Shown: positions 35,321 through 47,683 of the stretch, piece by piece
Layout: every line of letters starts with the position of its first letter
How positions within the stretch are numbered: position 1 is the stretch's first letter
From: Triticum aestivum
Taxonomy: Eukaryota > Streptophyta > Magnoliopsida > Poales > Poaceae
DNA length: 64,000 nt
NCBI RefSeq assembly: GCF_018294505.1
Contig: NC_057801.1
Coordinates: 849,051,639-849,115,638, forward strand
Direction: 5' to 3'
The notes under the pieces: generated by a model
The model's database searches: none
What the model was told of the DNA's origin: nothing
What the model saw: only the letters and a program-made list of their open reading frames with translations
Translations under genes and position numbers: made by a program

Positions 35321-38300
35321 TCATTCCAGATCAATATCCATTATTGATATTCCATGACTACATCCTATGACAAGCCTACACAATTTAAACGCTCTGGTTA
35401 ATTTTTTAGAAGGTGTCGAAACTTCAGTATAGCCAAAAGCTAGCAGGTCAACTAATATTGATTTGTTCCTTCTCCATAATTTACTGAAGTCCCTTTCACA
35501 ATTCTACATATCTAAATTCAATCTGTTTAGGAACTATTTTGATACCAAAAGAATTTGCCAAAAAAATCTGGGTTAAAGGATTTTTTTTTCATCCAGAACT
35601 TTGGAGAAGATAGTACATATATATCTAATTAAGCCAAAGTTAGTTTTTACTTGTACATTGAACTTGTTATTTCAAACAAAGAAACAGTGTAGTTAACAAG
35701 ACAAAATCTTAACAAGAAAATTCATTACCTTCCGGAGTCTGTAAATCCAACATGTCTAGGGTCCTTTCGAAAATGCATGTAGGTCTTCTTAAGCCTGTTA
35801 GGGGCAGAAGCCCATAGTTAGTTGCATCTTCAAACATAATATAAACCATATCATTCTGTCAAAAATATAATATAAACCATATCATATGATGTAGGCATAT
35901 GTATGCGAGTGTGTACACACATTTGGAGGTTGGTTGTACCAAACTCTCTAAAAATACGTACCCTATCCTCGGTAGATAACGTGACAAAATTATAAGATTA
36001 TGAATACATTCTCACAGTAAGGTTGTAAGGAAGAACAATATTTTTTTCATGAAGATAGGGCAGAAAAGCAATTAGTATATGAGAAAATTCATTTAGTTGT
36101 ACTTTTCAGGCTTGTAAATGTTCCGTTGCACGGTAAAAATAATTTTGGGTCAAAATTTGATGTCTTGATTAATTGCAGTATCAAGGCCAATCAAACCAAA
36201 TGCAAATCATGCATTATTCAAAATTGAGTAGTACTCCCTCCATCCCAAAATAAGTGTCTCAACTTTATACTAACTCTAGTACAAAGTTGTACTAAGGTTG
36301 AGACACTTATTTTGGGACGGAGGGAGTATGTAGTACCAGAAAGTGGACTGGACTGAACCCATCGACTGCATGCATGTTGGCAATGGAAAGACAACTCGAT
36401 CACTCTTGTTTGAAAAAATAAAAAACAGATGTGGTACATACCTGTACGTATTGCAGTCCCAGACACGAATACTACCGTCACTTGAAATGGTGATTAACAC
36501 CGGTTGTGTTGGGTGGCAAACGGTAGCAATTATGTGTTCTGTGGTTTCTGCAATCTGGAGTGTGTGGACATGTTCTTGTTTCAGCATATCCCATATCTGA
36601 TTCAAAACAACAAATAGGAAAAGACATACATATGGAGATTATAGTCGCATATACATAGATGTATGCATATGGATTAATATTATGATATTGAATTCAGAAC
36701 GCGATGCCCTCACTAATGCAGCCTCGCCGTCAATAGCAGCAATGAAATGCCGATCACCAGCGTATGTGAAAAGTTGGCTAGTCTCGTAGTCTTCTACTCC
36801 TTTTGTTGTGGCAATGGGATCGGGATGACCAATTCTCCACGCCTACACATTTCAAGAACATAGATAAAAATCTTATTTATTATCCCCAGTAGAGCAGCAA
36901 CCTCACTGACAAGTAGCACTTCACTAAAGGATCAAGATCAAGATGGCACAAAGAATAACCACCCTCTTTAACTGGGCCAAGTCAAACGGACATTGGGGAT
37001 GCAATTCTCCACTACTACACATAGGAATGCTAATGGAATAGGAACAGGTTGATAAGCAAAGACAAACCTTGACTTCCCCATCCTTGTCAAGGGCAGCGAA
37101 AATGCTACTATCCTTGGGGTTAAACATGACTTGTGTCACGGGTATAGAGATGTCAAATATTCCGGTACAAGACCAATTGCGGTTCCAGTCCCAAAGCTTC
37201 ATCGACGGGGGATAACCACAGGTCAGCAGGAACGGACGAGTTGAGTGAACAGCCAATAAAGTGACACCTAAACGGTGAGCTCTGAATTCCTTGACTAGGT
37301 CCATTGTGGGATACATTCGCACATCGACGAACCCATTTGGGAGCCCCATTACAACCCATGACTTTCGAGTGATGAATTTTGCAACCACATCTTCAGGGCC
37401 CACCTTTCCACCTTCCAGATTAGACCATGACTTCCCAGGTAGAATTCCCATTATCCCATTGGTCTTCCAGTTCCAAATGTGAATACGGTTTCCATCTTCA
37501 GTGATTAGCACCCTGTACATTTTTTAGGAGACATAATTTCATCATAGAGAAATGCTTGGACATATACTACGTATGCGTGTAGAGTACATACGCCCTACAC
37601 GACTTGATCGAGTTAAAAAAGTATGTATAAATTACTCACCATGGCTCCCTGGGATGCACATCTATGGATCTGACATGCATAGTTACTTCTTTTCCGAAGC
37701 CTATATCATTCGTCACTAACTGATACAACCACAAAACTAATAATCAAACCTTAGAAAATATCTCCCTGCAAAAAAAAGAGAATATCTAACTAATGATCTA
37801 TTTATGCCTGGCATATACTTACAGCTCGATCGTTATCCTCAGATATGACCACGACAGCAGTCAACATAACCCGGTGCAGTTTGAACCCCAGCATCTCCTG
37901 AGTTACCTTGATTTCATCTTCGATGGACGCGCCTTCGTCAAAAGATAATGTTGATATCTGCTGATTGACAACGTCCACATCGGTATCTGTGATGAACATC
38001 AGTACCTCGAATTTTTCAACGTCTAAGGGAGGATCCTTTTCAGCTTTCCTGGACAATGGGATAGCTACTGTATACATTGGCGACATAAAGCCACTTAATC
38101 TACCGTGGTACCTATTCGGAACTTCAGGTATAATCATAAACCAGACTCCAGCATCTGTGTGCTTGTTGGTAAGGCTGATTTCACAATGCATCTTCCGGTT
38201 TGGCACGAAGGGGAACCTGAGCTCGAGAGGGTAGAAATCGACCAGCTCAGTCCCAGGGAACGCAGTGGGGGCGACCTGCATGCATGAATTATTACGTAAC

Positions 38301-40472
38301 CGACTGTACATGACGAACTCAATCAAGTTGAGTTGGCATATATACAATTTGTGGAGTTAGAATTTACACTGATAAACCTTCGTCAAAAGTGAATCATACG
38401 CACCTTTTCTATGGAAGACCATGGAATCATGTTCTCTAGATCATTCAGGTCACGAGTTACTTCATGTATGGTTGGTCTGTTATGTTTGTCAGGGTCCTTG
38501 CAGTTTAGAGCTATTTCGGCACACTTCCTCGCTCGTGGGCAGTCTATGTTGTCTAAATAATCATCCAGCTGCAATTTAAGTTTCAGCAATCAGTAAAGCA
38601 TAACGAAGTACACAACATATATACACATGTATTGCAGATATTTGGTAGGCCATGATTGATTGACAACAAGTGTTAGTTTAAAAAAATATACATAACTCCT
38701 AGCTTGTAGTACAACAAAGCACTGGCCATTGGTATTTTTTTATCTCAAATACGTAAACAAAGTACGAAAAGCTAGATGCCCAGGCCCATATGTCCAGATG
38801 ACATGGAAGCTGACTCAATGGACAACTCTTCCTGATATTGAGTATCGGAGATACAACATGAAAGGTGCAGTGCGACTAGCCACATCTATTTGGCAGAATT
38901 TGACACATTTTATATAAGTATAAATTTGACATAATTCAGTAAGCCCCCAACTAATATGCTTATGAGCTTCCCACGAGCGCATTCCAAACGCATCGTCCTA
39001 ACAAGTGGGTCCACCTTGTAGTTGGTACAAAAATAGTACAAATTTGGATAAACTCATCAAGAGGTCACTCCTAATGGATAAAATGTGGCAAAAAGATAAA
39101 TATACTAAATGTTGTCATAAGATCACAATTAGGGGTTCAAAATGGACTATTTTCTATATAACGATAGTACGAATGAGTAAAGTTTAACATCATTCAAGAA
39201 AGCCAACCAGTGTCTCCTTACACTATTAAGATCTATCTTGTCAATCCCTGTTAATAGTTCTATGATAATAATGCCCAAAGCGTATACATCTGACTTTAAT
39301 GATATTTCTCCTTTGTCTATGGTTTCTGGTGCAATATATCGCCTGCACTGACAATGGTGAATGTCAATTTGATGTGTCATTGGACAAAGCAAATTTAACA
39401 AACAGAGAAGAGATCGTTTTAGCTTACATTGTTCCAAGTATGTTTTGAGTAATAATAGATTGTCCTTGATCCAAGTATCTGGATAAACCAAAATCTGTTA
39501 TTTTTGGCTCCATTTGAGCATCCAACATAACATTTTCAGGTTTCAAATCAAGATGGTTAATGAGTTTTCCATGAAGAAAGTGTAACCCTTGACAAATTCC
39601 TCTAATCATTTGGTACCGTAGAGGCCAGTCGTCTCCTTGACATTTGTCTGCAAAAAGAAACAAAAGAACGTCCAGACTAGGTAATATATTCTCCCTTCAT
39701 GTCCACGAGCTTTGCTCGTGGGTTAAATATCGAAAATGTCCATAACAGCGTAAAAGTATTAAGAAATAATTAATTAACCAGATGAGAAACTAAGTATAGG
39801 AAATTAATCACAAGGCAATAAAGTTATTGTTGAATTAATTATATGATAAATGATGAATATTCAAAGTTGGATCATGTCCAAAAATAACTAACTTACTCGG
39901 GTCAGCAACACTTATGAAGTACCAATTTATATTTAAGTGATAAATGAAGTTGTCAGACCTACATACCTCCTTGAAGATAATGCTTAATGTTTCCGTTAGG
40001 AAGATATTCAAAGCATAGCAACTTCTGTTGCGCCTCTCCCAATACATTTTTTCCATTGAACTCAAGCAATTCTCCCTGGGATTCTGAACAATAGCCTAAA
40101 AATCTTACTATATTCCTGTGCTTTGCCTTTTTCAAACACGTGATCTCATCTAGAAATTGCTTTTCAGGCAAAGCATGCAGATTCAGTAGCTTCTTCACAG
40201 CAACATTCCCATTTCGTAGAACTCCCTGCTTTGCTCATGGTAGCATCGATATGAGCATTTTGCTCAACTACTGTAAAAATAAACCATTTGCGAGGCAATC
40301 AAAAACAGGACAACCATACCTGGTAAACAACTCCAAACCCACCACCACCAATTTCATTAGAAAAATTGTCTGTAATGGACCTCAAAAGACCATAGGATAG
40401 CTTGATAGGATCTACACTTGCATCACTCATTATGTGCTCCAATGCTGCCACTTCACTTGCTTCGTCATCCAT
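35321..40472 (-). CDS. Protein kinase - MSP domain - WD40 repeat fusion protein (12 exons, 777 aa)
   Basis: Coding exons: 40472-40320, 40225-39967, 39647-39428, 39342-39189, 38568-38404, 38275-37823, 37719-37640, 37512-37068, 36842-36714, 36596-36442, 35794-35729, 35375-35321. All introns are GT-AG and all phases agree, with no stop, giving 777 residues. Exon 4 might instead end at 39222. Residues 38-317 are a kinase: glycine loop GGGGFGVVY, Lys62 (VAVKK), Glu78, HLDLKPEN (169-176, so non-RD with Leu before the catalytic Asp171), DFG 189-191, RYIAPE. Residues 318-468 are a major sperm protein (VAP-type) domain (LELRFPFVPNRKMHCEISL, TNKHTDAGVWFMI). Residues 469-777 are coatomer-beta'-like WD40 repeats (RSIDVHPREPWVL, KLWDWN, IWDMLK, IRVWDC). 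No signal peptide or membrane helix. Kinase-MSP fusion is the architecture of wheat Snn3-D1. The role of this gene is inferred only. Confidence 0.85.
36232..36328. mobile_element. Short Stowaway MITE in intron 10 of the kinase gene
   Basis: 97 bp, TA-flanked, CTCCCTCCATCCCAAAATAA at the left and its inverted match at the right (TTATTTTGGGACGGAGGGAG). Almost the whole element is one hairpin. Confidence 0.9.
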
Positions 40473-41598
40473 CTCTAATTAAAAAAATATCCATTCATAT
40501 AAGAACAAGTGCGGAGAAATATATATTCATATCTTTAGACAATCACATATATATATACTCCTGGGTGGGTGTACGTTCTCCCATATTCAATATACCTCAT
40601 ATACAAGGGTATTATACCTCTTTATCATTCTCAATATACCTCATTAATTATTCTAAGATACCTCAATACATGTAGTACGAAAAAAAATCATCGAAGCCCT
40701 TATTTTTCTAATATACCCTTTTACATACGGAAAGCAGTATACATGATAATAATTGAAGGTATATAGACTCAAATGAAATTTTTCACAAAACTCACTTTGG
40801 GGTATCTAGTATTCAGTAATGAAGTGCTAGCACTGTGCCCGTGCGTTGCAACGGATCCAAAGTAGAATAATACTTGTTCACAAAAGAAAACGCTCTAGTT
40901 TTGATATACATATATCACTAAAAATATATTATGTTACACTCAAAATATATTCCTCATACTGTTTTGACGAGGTGATGGAGGGATGTAGTTGGTTTCAACA
41001 TACTAAGGGGTTTTCTGCAAATTGAAGCAGAGAAGTGAGCTATTGTTGTAAAAAGACCACAACTTACCTCACAGCCGTTACATGCAGATCCAATGGTCAG
41101 AAATGACGGATGGCAGACACACCATCATCACCAACTAATCCTTTTATAGGAGTAGAGATATTAAAGTAATAAAGAGGTATAACTGACTCAACTTTGTGGT
41201 ATATTGGATGTGGGAGTACGCACATCCAATACCATCGCATTTTTCTATATATATTGTTTGTTCATTGTAGAAAATGTCATAAACTACTCCACTGAAACAA
41301 GGGAGTCCTACACCAAAACTCAAAACAGATACTTCTCAACACATGACAGGAATGATCAAACTGTCAAAAGGTATTGAAACCTTTCTAGGGACGATATCTT
41401 TATATTTATTGAAGCATCGTCGGAGAGTATTTTGGCGACGTGATCTATGGTGCAAAGTTATGTAGCCTGCTCGAGCCAGCGCGTCAACCTTTAGAAGTCC
41501 TCTTCTTTGGAAGGAAGGTGCATCTTAAGGCCAAGATATGTGGCATTGAAAATGAAGCTTTGATTGAATGGAAGGTAATAGAAATAAGAGAATGGATC
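40473..41598. other. Upstream of the kinase start: acceptor site, then AT-rich repeats
   Basis: Directly before the ATG the minus strand reads TTTTTTTAATTAG|AG, a good splice acceptor, so the 5' UTR may be spliced. Around 40830-41160 is a repeat beginning TGCTAGCACTGTGCCCGTGC and ending near CTTTTATAGGAGTAGAGATA, a form common in grass intergenic DNA and probably a MITE. Nothing coding. Confidence 0.4.
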
Positions 41599-42558
41599 GT
41601 TTAAACATGGGTTTTTATCATTTCTGCCACTATGACCAACCCCAATCTCAGTTGTACCATTTGACTGATCGGACTCCAATCTTCCACTGCTCCGTTACAA
41701 CACTTTTCAGTTTTGCCATTCCGCCATCTCTTCACCGTTAGTCTATAATCAGTTTTTCTATTTCAGATTCTCCACCCCTTTCTCTTAATTTTATATCTCA
41801 CTAATTGGTTGTACCTATATGTTATCACTTGACAAATCCAAAGCAATAGTTCACCACGCGGGCGCCTCCTGCCGCCAGCAAAATGCCACTCCGTGGTGTC
41901 TCCTTAGAACAGTTGTTTATTAAATTTTGCATCATGTGGTTGGTTAGTAGCTTACAAGGGTAGCAATAGATAGTGCAGTGATATTCCTATCTCCAGTTAA
42001 AATCGAAACCTCCATGCCTACATGTGAAAGAGATTCTATCACTTCTGGTACCCTGTTTAGATTTGACTTATTCGGCTTTGATGCCTAGCTTTGTCTAGCT
42101 TTGAACAATGAATAATATGTGGGTGTATACATCAACCAATGTAAAGGCTGATATTATCCTCCTTTCCGAAAAAATTACTATTGTGCTAGCATTCTCGTAT
42201 ACTAACTATCAGTTCTCAAATTCAGGCTAACTCAATTCATGCATACCAGAGAATACTTGTTAGAACAAGTGATGATATTTGTGGAGATGTGACTTTGTAG
42301 AAAGTACATTGTCCAACTCTTTGTCGGTAATCAAAACATTAAACTGTCAACACCTTTGACATATTAAATGTATTTCATACTGCCCCAACTCTTCAAATGG
42401 CAAAACTGATTATGGACTAGCGGTGGAGAGATGATGGAATGGCAAAACCAAGGAGTGTTGTAACGAAGCAGTGGTAAGATTGGTGTTTCCATCGGTCAAA
42501 TGACAAAACTGAGATTGGGGTTGGTCGTCGTGGCAGAAATGATAAAAACGCTTTAAAC
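41599..42558. mobile_element. Foldback element with about 158-bp inverted ends (Mutator-like)
   Basis: 41599-41757 (GTTTAAACATGGGTTTTTATC...) is matched in reverse by 42402-42558, about 85% identical, around a 650-bp non-coding core. Inverted ends of this length are typical of Mutator-like elements. The expected 9-bp target duplication is not visible (GAATGGATC against ATTGCCTAG), so the class is tentative. Confidence 0.65.
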
Positions 42559-42602
42559 ATTGCCTAGAGCATGTCGAGGATAGGCAATATAGTGCTCATT
42601 AA

Positions 42603-42780
42603 GGCCATGTACAATGCAAGGTGCTAAGCGAGGTGCTTACAGAAATAAACCAAGCTTTTTCATAAGCACCAACGCTTATTTCTATAGGAGAGGCTGCCTA
42701 GTTAGGCATCTGTCTAGTATGCATAAGCACGAGGTTTATTTTTCTAGGCACCTCCATAAGCACCTTGCATTCTACATGCC
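42603..42780. mobile_element. Small MITE with inverted ends
   Basis: Left end GGCCATGTACAATGCAAGGT, right end (reversed) GGCATGTAGAATGCAAGGT. The interior GCTTAAGC/GCACC pairs suggest one long hairpin of about 178 bp. Target duplication unclear. Confidence 0.6.
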
Positions 42781-44108
42781 GGTGAGCTTTTCATGTTGTA
42801 CCTGCCTATACAGTGAGCCTGGAAACAGAATCAGCACGCCTCACCATCATCCGACATGATTATGGAGTAGAACAACGATGTTCTACAAAAGAACTTGAAA
42901 GATTCAATGTAGGGCATCAATGAGAAGTTTGAACAATAAAAACGTAAGAAGCAATAATTGTACATGCATGCTGATCAAATTACAGTGGTATCATACAAAC
43001 CCAAATACAAGTCAGAGTCAGCGTGGCTGAATGACGCGGAGGCGACGCCTCACGTTGGCATCGAGAGGTCTCTCTCCGCCGCTAGCTCGTCCTCGTCTTG
43101 TGCCGGCAAAATGCCTGCATCTCTAGGGTCCTGGTTCTCATGTTTGTCCGAGGATACTATCAATGGGATGGTGGATGACTCCCCAGGGATTGTGGTGTGG
43201 GCTTCCCCTCGCCGTCATCCCGGTTCTTGGAGCGAAGGTCCCCAGCATCAGGTATGGCAAACTATTTTTTCAAGGATGTAGCGGTTGATAGCTCTAGTTG
43301 TTCTAGATTGCGGCTCTCGTCGCCGCCACGGACTACTCCTATCTCAGACGACGAGGTTCTGCGGCGCTCTTCCTCGTCGCTGGTGGGAAGGCGTGGCATC
43401 CGGATCGATAAGTGGCATGGCCACCACCACGACCTCGCTTTACACCGCCACTGGTCCTGGGTCAGTTCATGTTGGCTGAGCTCTCCTAGTCACCGGCGTC
43501 CGATGCTCCATCGGCAGTGGTCGTCCATCTGCCTGGTGCGGACACAACTGAAGAGGTTGGATCGACCTCCCTCTACCAGAGTATAACTAAAGAGACGTGA
43601 GTAAGTATGCGAGATGTGTTGACTTTGGAATTTAGATTTAATTTAGCAGGACTAAGCAGACTGGGGGCATCCTATATCTGGAGCCATCTTAAAGCCCTGT
43701 TTGGCATCAAAGTATATTTGTTAGCCATGCGTTGGAATACTGTAGTTTAAAAGAAAAACTTCGATTTAGAAAAAAATGATCTACCAGAGCCTAAATGTCT
43801 GTGAGATACTTTTCTTGTCTAAGATTAGCGACGCTGAAAGGATACAATAATACAGGCCGACATGTTTACTTGATGTTAGCTTCGAAATTTTAGAAAGACC
43901 GCAACCATTAGACTAAATTTGCTAGCTGACCATGTTGTTAGAACAACGGAAAAAAACCTTCATGCAAGGAATAAAGATCATAGATGGGTTGGTGATCCCG
44001 CAAACGGTCAATGAAAAGCACCGGAGAAAAACAGCCCATATGTAACACAAAATCACATCCACACTAGGCAAACATCAAACTATGAGTCAAAAATAGAATG
44101 TTTTATAC
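42781..44108. other. Spacer with a GC-rich unassigned insert
   Basis: 43020-43590 is GC-rich with overlapping open frames (for example Arg/Ser-rich LRLSSPPRTTPISDDEVLRR). No domain is recognised. It could be a piece of a LINE or retrotransposon leader. The rest is AT-rich and plain. Confidence 0.35.
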
Positions 44109-44147
44109 CTCCAATCGGCCTCAGCTGCTACTAGTTCTCCAAGGAAT
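44109..44147 (-). other. Possible 5' UTR exon of the kinase-MSP-WD40 gene
   Basis: On the minus strand a 39-nt stretch is framed by TTCTAATTGCAG (acceptor) and GTATAAAAC (donor). GC-rich, leader-like sequence with a CTAGGGTT-type motif lies just upstream (44250-44330). Together with the acceptor abutting the ATG at 40472, this suggests a spliced leader. It contains stops, so it would be UTR. Inference only. Confidence 0.35.
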
Positions 44148-44757
44148 CTGCAATTAGAACAGATGAAAAAATCAGCCAAAAATAGCGTTGTATGGCTGCT
44201 AGAAGGGAGGGTTCAGTAGAGAAGAAGAGGGCCAAGAACGTCACCCGTGAGGTTGTACGCCACCGCTGCCGTTCACCCTCCTGCCACCGCCGTTCCCCTG
44301 ACGTCGATCTAGGGTTAGGGGCGAGCTTAGAGAGGAGGTGATTCGTCCTGGTGATTCAGATTCATTAATGAAGACTAACAAATGAAGACTAACAAACGAC
44401 CTGCAAAAAAAAAACTAAGCATTTGAACTGTATATGAATGAAAGGAGAGCAGCCTGGTCAACCTTTTAACGGGGAGACGTTCATTCACCTGGTGATTCGT
44501 CCGTTGGTGATTCATCCGTTATCCGACGGTTCCCAGCGTACCTAAGCAAGCACACGATCCGTGTGCTCCTTTCTAATTGGTCAGAGGGAGGATATAGATG
44601 ACGCTGGTTCTATGCCAAATTGGCTTGTGCTTGTGCATAGAGGTAGTCCGTGCTGATACCTCCAGAGAGCTTCTACCTCCACGTCCAGCTGTGCCTCAAA
44701 GCAACAAAACCTTTCAAAAACATCCACTTATATCATTTTTCTTGTCTAACTAAAGAG
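44148..44757. other. Possible promoter and leader region of the kinase gene
   Basis: GC-rich leader-like DNA at 44200-44330 (candidate first exon on the minus strand), then AT-rich sequence with no gene. No convincing TATA box was fixed. Confidence 0.3.
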
Positions 44758-45067
44758 TACTTCCTCCGTTTCTAAATATAAGTCTGTTTATATATTTCAG
44801 TACAAACTATACACAGATATATATATATAGACATATTTCAGTGCGTAGGTTCACGTGTTTTGCTTCATATGTACTCCCTCTGTTACAAAATATAAGAACG
44901 TTTTTAACACTACACTAATGTTAAATACGTTCTTATATTATGGGACGCTGTCACAAAATATAAGAACGTTTTTAACACTATACTAATGTTAAAAACGTTC
45001 TTATATTATGGGACAGATATATAGGTAGTTTATATTTGGAATCTCTATTTACGACACAGAGGGAGTA
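44758..45067. mobile_element. Thalos-like Stowaway MITE, interrupted
   Basis: Left end TA-CTTCCTCCGTTTCTAAATA with the AAGTCTGTTTATATATTTCA block; right end TTTGGAATCTCTATTTACGA followed by CACAGAGGGAGTA. These are the two halves of one Thalos-type element; the middle holds another MITE. Confidence 0.7.
44872..45022. mobile_element. Inner MITE with duplicated hairpin core
   Basis: Begins TACTCCCTCTGTTACAAAAT. A palindromic core (ATAAGAACGTTTTTAACACT ... ACGTTCTTAT) occurs twice in tandem, at about 44888-44945 and 44957-45014. The right TIR is worn. Confidence 0.65.
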
Positions 45068-45489
45068 TAAAGAAAGGGTGTGTGCTCCTTATTAGGCAAT
45101 GCTCGTTTTTAGATATTATTCATCTGCAGTTGAGCAGGCAGATCGGCCACGGTTGCTTGAGCTTCACGGGCATTCTGCATAGTGTTTATCTAAACAAAGA
45201 AAGGTAATATGGACACTTATAGAGTACATTAAGCATACCAATAAGAAAGCACTCATTCGATGTTACTCCAGTTATAGAGTACATTAAGCATATCAATAAG
45301 AAAAGCACTCCTGCCTCAACTTGTTTGGGACAAAAGGCTTAGTAAAAAAAAAGATGCATTCGTATTTTGTAGTCCATTTGATTTGAAATGTTTAGAAAGA
45401 CAAATATTTGGGAACGGAGGGAGTAACAATCATGATTTGAGTAGCTCAAGGAATAATGTAAACTCTGGCTGCTAAATTAGCTAGCTACT
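45068..45489. other. Short AT-rich spacer
   Basis: Contains a direct repeat of about 40 bp (TATAGAGTACATTAAGCATA at 45217 and 45273) and a worn Stowaway end (GGAACGGAGGGAGTA, about 45411-45425). No gene. Confidence 0.45.
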
Positions 45490-46330
45490 CCAACCACAAA
45501 AGCCCGCCACGCGTCAGCAGCCCCAGGTGCTGGGGTTTTTTTTAGGGGGGAGGGGGGGTGTTAGGGGTTTTGGAGGGCTTAGGGGTTTCAGATTGTGTTA
45601 GCTAGCTACTACATATAAAGAGAATTGACCTCTCTTTCTCCATGCTTGGTCGACATACCTTTTTTTCTCCGTGCTTGGTCGATGCTAGCTACTACATACG
45701 TTGACCAAGCATGCAGAAAGAGAGGTCACTTCTCTTTATAGGTAGATATGTAGTAGCTAGCATCGACCTTACTACTACATATAAAAAGAAGTAACCTGTT
45801 TCTCCGTGCTTGGTCGACGCTAGCTACTACATATAGAGAGAACTCGACACTATAGTAAGTAACTGAAGGAAATCATTAATTACACAAGATCGTCATGAAC
45901 ATATATATAGACAGAACAACAAGTTTTCGTATATCTATCCGACGCTAGCTACTACATATATACAATATATAACATCCCTCACATCATCAAGCACCAATGT
46001 CTCATTCAATTTCCGTATGGCATTCTCCCTTTTCAGATATGATGTGGTTAAAAAAGAATTCCGCCAATTCCTCTTGAATAACTCGTATGCGATCAGTTGG
46101 TAGGAGTCCATCCCGCATCCGCCGGATCTAATTTAAATAAGGAGGTCAATACATACATATGAATGAAACTCAACACAATTGAATGTAATAAAATAAAATT
46201 GTGAATCTTGTTTACGTACTTCATATTGTTCGTCGGAGTAGCCCTGCTCAGAGGTATTGGTGGCGAATGAACTCGCAAACGTACTATCCACATAAATTAT
46301 TCCCGCCTTCCTGCCACAAGCAATTTACGA
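45490..46330 (-). mobile_element. CACTA 3'-region remnant with Ulp1-like tail
   Basis: Read on the minus strand, about 46314-46215 gives IIYVDSTFASSF and SEQGYSDEQYE, and near 46135-46080 DPADAGWTPTNRIRVIQEEL. This resembles the C-terminal exons of Ulp1-like proteins in grass CACTA elements. Downstream are several copies of GTAGTAGCTAGC with CATGCTTGGTCGAC in both directions (45600-45860), then a C/A-rich run and CAGCACCTGGGGCTGCTGAC (reverse of 45514-45533). The terminus itself is missing. Confidence 0.5.
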
Positions 46331-47683
46331 GAATTGAGTTCAATCAAACTGAAAATCAAGCATGATAACGGTATTGATGAAAGTAGAATCAATGAGAGAT
46401 GTGCGGAACTAGCTAGTACTACTTACTTTGGGGCGTGTTGCAGCTCGTTTTTCAGACCCGGAACCATTCCGATGACTGTTTCCATACCGCCTGCCTCCCG
46501 TTACTGCTGCACCACCTTCAATCCAACAACAACAGGCTAAACTTGCATGACATGCCGGTCGCAGGCATGACTTGACGTCTCCGTATAAGACGCCATACAT
46601 AGCATCCGCCGGTAGCACGTCCACCGGTGGCTTCATCTCCCGATGACAGGCACTGCCCGACAACTTTGAGAGAGGCTCATGCGTCAAATGCAGAGCCGCA
46701 TCGAACCCGGTCTGTTGATGAAAGGGACGTCCCATACCGCCACCAGCCTCAGAAGGCCGTCACCATCTCGAGATCCGAACTCCGAGTCGCCCACACGACC
46801 CCGAAGTTTGCCGCCAGTGATGAAGAGGGGCCGCCGCCCCGATTCCGGGCGCTAAAGGAGCACCCACCGTCGCGCCAGCCGCTGTCATCGCCCATACAAC
46901 GGCGACCGCCGCCACGATCCCGCATCAAGCGCCGTCGACGCCGGAGGAAGCTCCAACCGCCACGGCATCCTGCACCAAAACAACCCGGGACTTGTCGTCG
47001 GCAAGCACATGCACGCCTAGGGGTTCGCTCGCAGCTGTGCGTGCCCGGCTTTAACCAGGAAGGACCACCACGGACGCGGCAACCTTGGCTCAATTCAGCA
47101 AGGAGGAGAGAGCGGAAACATGGGTTGGCGGCCTTCATTAGCAAGGAGACTCGTGGCGGTGGTCGTCGTTGCCGAGGCAACTCATGACGAAGGCATAGTT
47201 GATGAGGGATCTCCGGGCGGCGGCTCGCTTAAGTGAGTTGCAGGGTGAGGGGGAAGGCGAGTGCCTCGTCGCGGCCAACAAGATCACCGGAGGCAGGGGA
47301 GTCGCGGGCTCGGCAGCGGGGGTGTTTGTGGTATCGGCGGCGGGTGTGTTGGGGCTCCGCGGTGGCGGGGAAAAGTGCGGGAGGTGTTGGGGAATTGGGC
47401 CGAACCAGTAAGGGCATTTCTGGTGTTGTATGTGTTTTCACGGAAGGGCAAACCGGTCATCCGCCACTTTGAAGCGGGCTGCGAGGAGCAAAAGCCCGAA
47501 TTTTCAGTTGCAGCTTCTACTTGCTGCTGCAAGCACTGCATGGAGCTAGTTCTGAAACAACCCGTTTGTTAGCTGTAGAAGACAATGAAAAGAGCCCAAA
47601 CAAACACATCCTTACACTTGGGATCCGCCAAGACTCATCAGCTTTGACTTACACCCTCTGTCATACACCGCCTTGATAGTTAA
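46331..47683. other. GC-rich intergenic stretch upstream of the lipoxygenase gene, no supported gene
   Basis: 46600-47450 is GC-rich and open in several frames on both strands, with Arg/Pro-rich translations and no domain, splice logic or start context. I treat these as chance frames. Confidence 0.4.

Noticed and set aside
46409..47541. Several ORFs of 100-190 codons
   Set aside because: They overlap on both strands, are Arg/Pro-rich and lack domains.
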